Below, in pieces: positions 5,826 through 9,384 of a stretch of 9,384 nucleotides of DNA; position 1 is the first letter of the stretch; each line of letters starts with the position of its first letter. The position numbers and the translations under genes were made by a program. Under the pieces are notes generated by a model. The model worked only from the letters and a program-made list of their open reading frames with translations, made no database searches and was not told the origin of the DNA. The DNA is from Planctomycetota bacterium (GTDB lineage Bacteria > Planctomycetota > Brocadiia > SM23-32): NCBI GenBank assembly GCA_030604585.1, contig JAUVVP010000041.1:1-9384 (forward strand), read 5' to 3'.

Positions 5826-7136
5826 TCAGCGCCCCTGCGGCAGCGCGATGGGCGTTCCGGTATCTCCCTCGATCTCGGGCGGCAGCATGTAGACGTCGCC
5901 CTCGCGGGTGGTGAAGTAGAGGAACGAGTCCGAGAACTCGTCCGGGTTCCCGTCCGCCCAGAAGGCGTAGAAGCCCGGGTGGGCGTTCACGGGCCGGCGC
6001 GCGTAGGCGTGGTTACGCTCGCTGTTCGTGGTCAGGTCCTTCACCTTGGACCAGGTTGCGCCCTTGTCGCGGCTCGTCCACATGGCCATCTCGCCGCCTG
6101 TACCCCACTTCTGGGGCCCCACCTCGGTGGGAGCGATGATGCGCCACGTACCGTCCCCCTCGATGTAGAGGGACCCCATGTCGTAATTGTGGTAGGCCAT
6201 TGTGACCGTGTGAAACTCCCATTCGGAGCCAGTCCAGCGCGCCGTGACCCACTCGCGAGGCGGGTCGAGTGGCCCCGGGCGGTGGTCCGTGCTGGTGACG
6301 TGCAGTATGACGGGCGCGCCGTCCGTGTCGAAGTTGATGTCCTTCATATAGAGGAGCCGACCTTCGGCCTGGTAGTCGCGCACCAGGGCCGCGTTGTGAA
6401 CCTCCTTGAGCGGCGTCTCGACCGGCTCCCCGACGGCTGTCTCCCACGTCCTACCCATATCGTCGGTCTGGAGGAAGTACAGGTTGGTGCGGCGGTTCAC
6501 GCTGCCCCCGGGATGCCAGTTGAAGCTGGTGATGACCCGGCCGTCGCGCTCCCAGCTCACCTGGTAGTGCCCGCCGAAGCCAGCCAGTTTGCGCTCCTTG
6601 CTCCAGTTCCGCCAGTCGGCGCTCGTCTGCCAGTATAGCTCCCGACCGGCGGTGTACTTCGTGGACAGCAGCAAGATGCCCTTGCCTCGCACGGCCCAGG
6701 GCTGCGGATAGCACATGCCCTTGTGGATCTGGACCAGTTCGAACTCGTCGATACTGTAGGGCTCGCGGCTGCGGTACTTCAGGCCGTCGCGCACGTTTGC
6801 CCGCCCGGCTACGAAGACCCACACATGGCCCCGGTCATCCAGGCAAATGGTCGGATCGTCGTGCGGGTCAGTGACGCCCCGCTTGTCGTGCACCACGACG
6901 GGCCGGGGGACCGTGCCGCTCTCGCGGTCATAATACGAGGCCATCAGCAGCAGGTGGCGCTTGCCCTTCTTGGTGCCGCCCCAGACGAAGAAAGTCTTCC
7001 CGGCCTGCGGCGCGTGGACGGCCAAGGGCACGTGCTTGGCCGTGTAGGTGCCCAGGCCGCCCGAATACTTGTCGCCGTACTCGTACTTCTCGTTGAGCTC
7101 GAACCAGATCCCTCGGTAGCCGTCATCGCGCTGCAT
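5826..7136 (-). CDS. BNR_4 family protein (sialidase-like beta-propeller; possible glycan-active enzyme)
   Basis: From the ATG at 7134-7136 this is 436 residues. Its first lines read DGYRGIWFELNEKYEYGDKY and then SGGLGTYTAKHVPLAV, the characteristic opening of the BNR_4 (BNR repeat-containing) family. Two Asp-boxes are visible, TDDMGRTW and SRDKGATW, about 130 residues apart, plus a degenerate one (SADWRNW). These mark propeller blades. Conserved-looking polar clusters include DPHDDPTICLD, HKGMCYPQPW, FNWHPGG and KEVHNAAL. Ulvan lyases of related propeller fold are known, so a polysaccharide lyase or hydrolase role is plausible but unproven. An in-frame GTG at 7254-7256, overlapping the creatininase stop, would add 40 charged residues with poorer codon bias. 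I prefer the ATG because the family begins there and GGGGAG lies nine bases upstream (7146-7151). No signal peptide is visible from either start, which is odd for a glycan-degrading propeller. Confidence 0.82.
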   Translation of the reverse strand: MQRDDGYRGIWFELNEKYEYGDKYSGGLGTYTAKHVPLAVHAPQAGKTFFVWGGTKKGKRHLLLMASYYDRESGTVPRPVVVHDKRGVTDPHDDPTICLDDRGHVWVFVAGRANVRDGLKYRSREPYSIDEFELVQIHKGMCYPQPWAVRGKGILLLSTKYTAGRELYWQTSADWRNWSKERKLAGFGGHYQVSWERDGRVITSFNWHPGGSVNRRTNLYFLQTDDMGRTWETAVGEPVETPLKEVHNAALVRDYQAEGRLLYMKDINFDTDGAPVILHVTSTDHRPGPLDPPREWVTARWTGSEWEFHTVTMAYHNYDMGSLYIEGDGTWRIIAPTEVGPQKWGTGGEMAMWTSRDKGATWSKVKDLTTNSERNHAYARRPVNAHPGFYAFWADGNPDEFSDSFLYFTTREGDVYMLPPEIEGDTGTPIALPQGR

Positions 7137-7239
7137 CTTCCTGCGCTCCCCGCTCGCCGTACGGAGGACGGGCAATCGTGGTCCGCCCTCGACACGGGTC
7201 CAGTCCACCACCCGCTCCCGCCAGGGCTTCGCTCGGGGC

Positions 7240-8040
7240 TCAGTGGTGATCCTCACGGGGCCGGATCGGCCGTTCCTTGAACTCGCGGATCAGCTTCGCC
7301 AGCTCCTCCGTGACGGCGCGGTAAAGCGCCTCGCCCTTCTCGGCTGAGGCGAGCGTGGGGTCGCCCAGAACGCCGGTGTGGCTGAAGGTGCTCCACCACT
7401 CCATCATCCCGATCCGGCCGCCCTCCTGGAGGTCCTGCCACCAGAACTCCGACGGCAGCATGTTGTTCTCCGCTTCGGCCAGCTCGGTCCGCACCCCCTC
7501 CGGGCGGAGGTAGAGGTAGAGCGAGGTCTCGATCTCGTCGGCGTGTGCGACCCAGCCCCTGGGCGACTCGCGAACCCGCCCCACGGCTTCCTTGGCGATC
7601 TCGAAGTAGGTGAATGCCGCGCAGATCACCTCGTTGTCCATCGTTGCCTGCCGCGCGGCCACCTCGATGAGCGGCCGGTTCGAGCCGTGTCCGTTCACGA
7701 TCAGCACCTTCCTGAACCCGTGGTGGGCAACGCTCCGCACGATGTCCAGCAGGAAGCGCACGTAGTTGTCCCACGCGATGCCGATGGTGCCGGGGAAGTC
7801 TATGTGGTGCCAGTTGAAGCCGTAGCTCAGCGGGGGCATGAGCAGCACGTCGTCGGGCGCCAGCCTGGCTGCCCCCTCGCAGACGCTCTGGCAGAGGAAG
7901 TTGTCCACGTCGAGCGGCAGGTGGGGGCCGTGCTGCTCTGTGGAGCCGACGGGCAGCACGATCACCCGTCTCTGTGCAACGGCCTCCTTCATCTCCGGCC
8001 AGCTCAGCTTGTCGTAGTAGTACGAGCCCACTTCCGCCAT
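7240..8040 (-). CDS. Creatininase family amidohydrolase
   Basis: This is a 266-residue protein of the creatininase fold, which uses two metal ions to hydrolyse cyclic or linear amides. LPVGSTEQHGPHLPLDVD (29-46) holds metal ligands Glu35, His37 and Asp46 or Asp44. NGHGSN (116-121) holds His118. HADEIETS (166-173) holds the Glu171 ligand. Family members include creatininase, formamide hydrolases of flavin biosynthesis and the mycofactocin peptidase MftE, and the sequence does not choose between them. The ATG at 8038-8040 is preceded by GAAAGGGG at 8046-8053, five bases away. Although the frame stays open 81 codons further, that extension runs through the MITE-like element and is not part of the family. 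It probably heads a transcript with the BNR_4 gene 103 bases downstream. An amide of a sugar or amino sugar is a possible substrate in this context (inference). Confidence 0.88.
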   Translation of the reverse strand: MAEVGSYYYDKLSWPEMKEAVAQRRVIVLPVGSTEQHGPHLPLDVDNFLCQSVCEGAARLAPDDVLLMPPLSYGFNWHHIDFPGTIGIAWDNYVRFLLDIVRSVAHHGFRKVLIVNGHGSNRPLIEVAARQATMDNEVICAAFTYFEIAKEAVGRVRESPRGWVAHADEIETSLYLYLRPEGVRTELAEAENNMLPSEFWWQDLQEGGRIGMMEWWSTFSHTGVLGDPTLASAEKGEALYRAVTEELAKLIREFKERPIRPREDHH

Positions 8041-8085
8041 GGCAGCCCCTTTCGATCCTGACCCACTGGACAACGGGGACCGGCC

Positions 8086-8091
8086 ATTATA
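8086..8091 (-). promoter_or_regulatory. Perfect -10 box upstream of the creatininase gene
   Basis: TATAAT on the minus strand lies 45 bases before the start codon, giving a leader of about 40 bases. No good -35 is found 16-18 bases upstream (that region reads CCCTAC), so it may depend on an activator. The left edge of the MITE-like element lies about 29 bases beyond the box, right at the expected -35 border. Confidence 0.45.
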
Positions 8092-8119
8092 CTCCGCGCG
8101 GCGGGGAGGTAGGGGGTAA

Positions 8120-8290
8120 GGGGCTATTGCGAAACCCCGTTCGTGACGAGGACGAGCGAGAAGCCCGAGGGCAAGGCGGCAGGCGCAAAACGCCGGAAGC
8201 GTGGCTGAAGCCACGTTGAGGACGTTTTGCGCCACACAGCCATCGGGCTTCGCAGCCGGCCGCAGTAGATCCGGGTTTCGCAATAGCCCC
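8120..8290. mobile_element. MITE-like element with 18-bp terminal inverted repeats and TAA target duplication
   Basis: The ends are perfect inverted repeats, GGGGCTATTGCGAAACCC at 8120-8137 and its complement at 8273-8290, each flanked outside by TAA (8117-8119 and 8291-8293). Inside are further nested complementary pairs: GAAGCCCGA 8160-8168 with 8243-8251 (extending with one mismatch), GGCGCAAAACG 8182-8192 with 8223-8233, and an apical hairpin CGTGGC-TGAA-GCCACG at 8200-8215. The whole 171 bases can therefore fold into one long hairpin. It has no coding capacity. Terminal repeats plus a short target duplication are the mark of a non-autonomous transposon. A 3-bp T-N-A duplication is reported for some IS5-family groups, so an IS5-like transposase acting in trans is possible. 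A REP-like repeat or structured RNA are alternatives. Confidence 0.75.
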
Positions 8291-8319
8291 TAAGGCGGGT
8301 TGCGCCCTGGGGTCTGCTC

Positions 8320-8348
8320 TTGCACGAGCCGGCCGGCACGCCTAAGAT
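8320..8348 (+). promoter_or_regulatory. Possible sigma-70-type promoter for the enolase-superfamily gene
   Basis: TTGCAC (8320-8325) is followed after 17 bases by TAAGAT (8343-8348), with transcription expected near 8355 and a leader of about 30 bases holding GAGGAGG at 8372-8378. The spacing is ideal and both boxes are moderate matches. It lies about 30 bases to the right of the MITE-like element. Confidence 0.4.
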
Positions 8349-8384
8349 GGCGCCCCGATGACACTTCCCCCGAGGAGGCAGGAC

Positions 8385-9384
8385 ATGAAGGTCACCGACT
8401 GGACCATCTACACTCCCGACAGGGAGCGGCATGTCTTCATCGAACTGCACACCGACGAGGGCGTGAACGGCTGGGGCGCCGCGTTCTCCAGCCGGCCGCA
8501 ATGTCTGGGCGCGCTGGAATGGCTCAAGAAGTTCGTCGTCAATGAGAACCCCCTGGAGGTCGAGCGCGTCACGGAGAAGCTGCACCAGGTCACCTACTGG
8601 TTCGGGCGCGGCGGCGCGATGACCCACGCCATCAGCGGCATCAACATCGCGCTCTGGGACCTGGCCGGCAAGGCCCTGGGGCAGCCGGTCTCGGTCCTCT
8701 TGGGCGGGCGCTACCACGAAGCCGCGCCCGCGTATGCATCGGTCCTCTTCGACCCGACCGACACCCTTTCGGAGCGGACCGCCGAGCTGCGGGAGCGGGG
8801 CTTCCGCGCCATCAAGCTGGGCTGGGAGCCGTTCGGACAGCAGGGCCTGGCCGAGGACGAGAAGCTGGTGCGCACGGCCCGGCAGGCGGCGGGCGACGAC
8901 GCCACGCTGCTGGTTGACGCCGGCGGCAGCTATCCCTACTGGGCCCTGCGCCTGAAGGACGCCCTGGAGCGTGCCCGCATGCTGGCGGACTACGGCGTTT
9001 ACTGGTTCGAGGAGCCCCTTGAGCCGGACGACGTGGACGGCTACGCGCGCCTGACGGACGCCTCACCCGTCAAGATCGCGCACGGCGAAGTGCTCACGCG
9101 CAGGCAGTCGTTCACGCCCTATTTCAAGCGCCGCGCCATGGACATAGCCCAGCCGGACGTGACGAAGGTGGGCGGGTTGTCGGAGATGCGCCGCATCGCC
9201 TGGATGGCCGAGCCATACGGCATCGAGCTGGTGCCGCACGGCTGGAACACGGCGGTCGGGGTGGCCGCGGACGCGCACTTCGTCTCCTCGCTCCACACCC
9301 GTTCGTTCGTGGAGTTCAACGTGGGCAACCCGCTCGTGGAGGAGCTGATAGACCCGCCGTTCGCACTGGATGAGAACGGCTGCC
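8385..9384 (+). CDS. Enolase superfamily protein (mandelate racemase/muconate lactonizing type), probable sugar-acid dehydratase or epimerase, 3' partial
   Basis: The gene starts at ATG 8385, six bases after a strong GAGGAGG, and runs off the right edge; 333 residues are visible. The N-terminal capping domain is residues 1 to about 110, with HAISGINIALWDLAGKALGQ (81-100), a family signature. The barrel follows. Metal ligands in order are Asp178 (LLVDAGGSY), Glu209 or Glu210 (WFEEPLEPDD) and Glu235 (IAHGEVL). QPDVTKVGG (257-265) follows. His285 in VPHGWNT (283-289), with Asp258 in QPD, resembles the His-Asp dyad of the mandelate-racemase subgroup that dehydrates sugar acids. The second-strand K-x-K motif reads K-L-G (144-146), so one of the usual bases is missing. 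It is divergent from the creatininase/BNR_4 pair and probably co-regulated. The likely role is acid-sugar dehydration, but the substrate is unknown. Confidence 0.9.
   Translation, partial: MKVTDWTIYTPDRERHVFIELHTDEGVNGWGAAFSSRPQCLGALEWLKKFVVNENPLEVERVTEKLHQVTYWFGRGGAMTHAISGINIALWDLAGKALGQPVSVLLGGRYHEAAPAYASVLFDPTDTLSERTAELRERGFRAIKLGWEPFGQQGLAEDEKLVRTARQAAGDDATLLVDAGGSYPYWALRLKDALERARMLADYGVYWFEEPLEPDDVDGYARLTDASPVKIAHGEVLTRRQSFTPYFKRRAMDIAQPDVTKVGGLSEMRRIAWMAEPYGIELVPHGWNTAVGVAADAHFVSSLHTRSFVEFNVGNPLVEELIDPPFALDENGC

Noticed and set aside
5454..6638. Plus-strand open frame (394 codons) running from the remnant into the BNR_4 gene
   Set aside because: Only its first 50 or so codons show coding bias; the rest is antisense to the BNR_4 protein.
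8041..8283. N-terminal extension of the creatininase frame through the intergenic region
   Set aside because: The extra 81 residues run through the MITE-like inverted repeats and the TATAAT box, and the family begins at the ATG 8038-8040 with its own ribosome binding site.
8124..8717. Minus-strand open frame (197 codons) over the MITE-like element and the enolase-superfamily 5' end
   Set aside because: It overlaps the well-supported plus-strand gene in antisense and crosses the palindrome; no family resemblance.
1..9384. CRISPR arrays, tRNA or rRNA genes, complete insertion sequences
   Set aside because: No regularly spaced repeats, no cloverleaf or rRNA-like sequence and no transposase frame were found by eye.

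Overview
The window is GC-rich bacterial DNA with a strong G/C preference at third codon positions. It looks like an accessory carbohydrate-catabolism locus of the kind common in Planctomycetota, Verrucomicrobiota, Armatimonadota and related uncultured phyla. The grounds are the mix of an FGly-type sulfatase, a BNR_4-family secreted-glycan-type protein, a creatininase-family amidohydrolase, an enolase-superfamily dehydratase and a URO-D-family fragment. The sequence alone does not fix the phylum.

Layout, left to right. The 3' end of a URO-D-family gene enters on the + strand (2-286). A decayed minus-strand gene (about 357-1122) is the C-terminal part of a type I phosphodiesterase/nucleotide pyrophosphatase, carrying at least two frame breaks and a stop. 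Next comes a minus-strand block read from right to left: sulfatase (3904-5373), ribulose-phosphate-3-epimerase-like protein (3125-3808), ribokinase (2086-3024) and a sugar isomerase/epimerase TIM barrel (1143-1979). A promoter with a perfect TATAAT box sits just upstream of the sulfatase. From 5374 to 5825 lies an intergenic stretch that also holds a frameshifted plus-strand coding remnant of unknown identity. A second minus-strand pair follows: creatininase-family hydrolase (7240-8040), then BNR_4-family protein (5826-7136), again with a perfect TATAAT box upstream. The divergent plus-strand gene at 8385 is an enolase-superfamily (mandelate racemase/muconate lactonizing) protein that runs off the right edge.

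The divergent intergenic region (8041-8384) carries a 171-bp nested palindrome with 18-bp perfect terminal inverted repeats flanked by a TAA duplication. This looks like a MITE (a non-autonomous transposon).

Working model (inference): desulfation by the sulfatase and glycan or uronate attack by the BNR_4 protein release a sugar. The TIM-barrel isomerase/epimerase, the ribokinase-type kinase and the RPE/allulose-6-phosphate-epimerase-like enzyme would then convert it into a pentose-phosphate or glycolytic intermediate. The enolase-superfamily dehydratase and the creatininase-type amidase would handle acid-sugar or amide by-products. No transporter, regulator or classical glycoside hydrolase is visible in the window. 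I see no CRISPR, tRNA, rRNA or complete insertion sequence.
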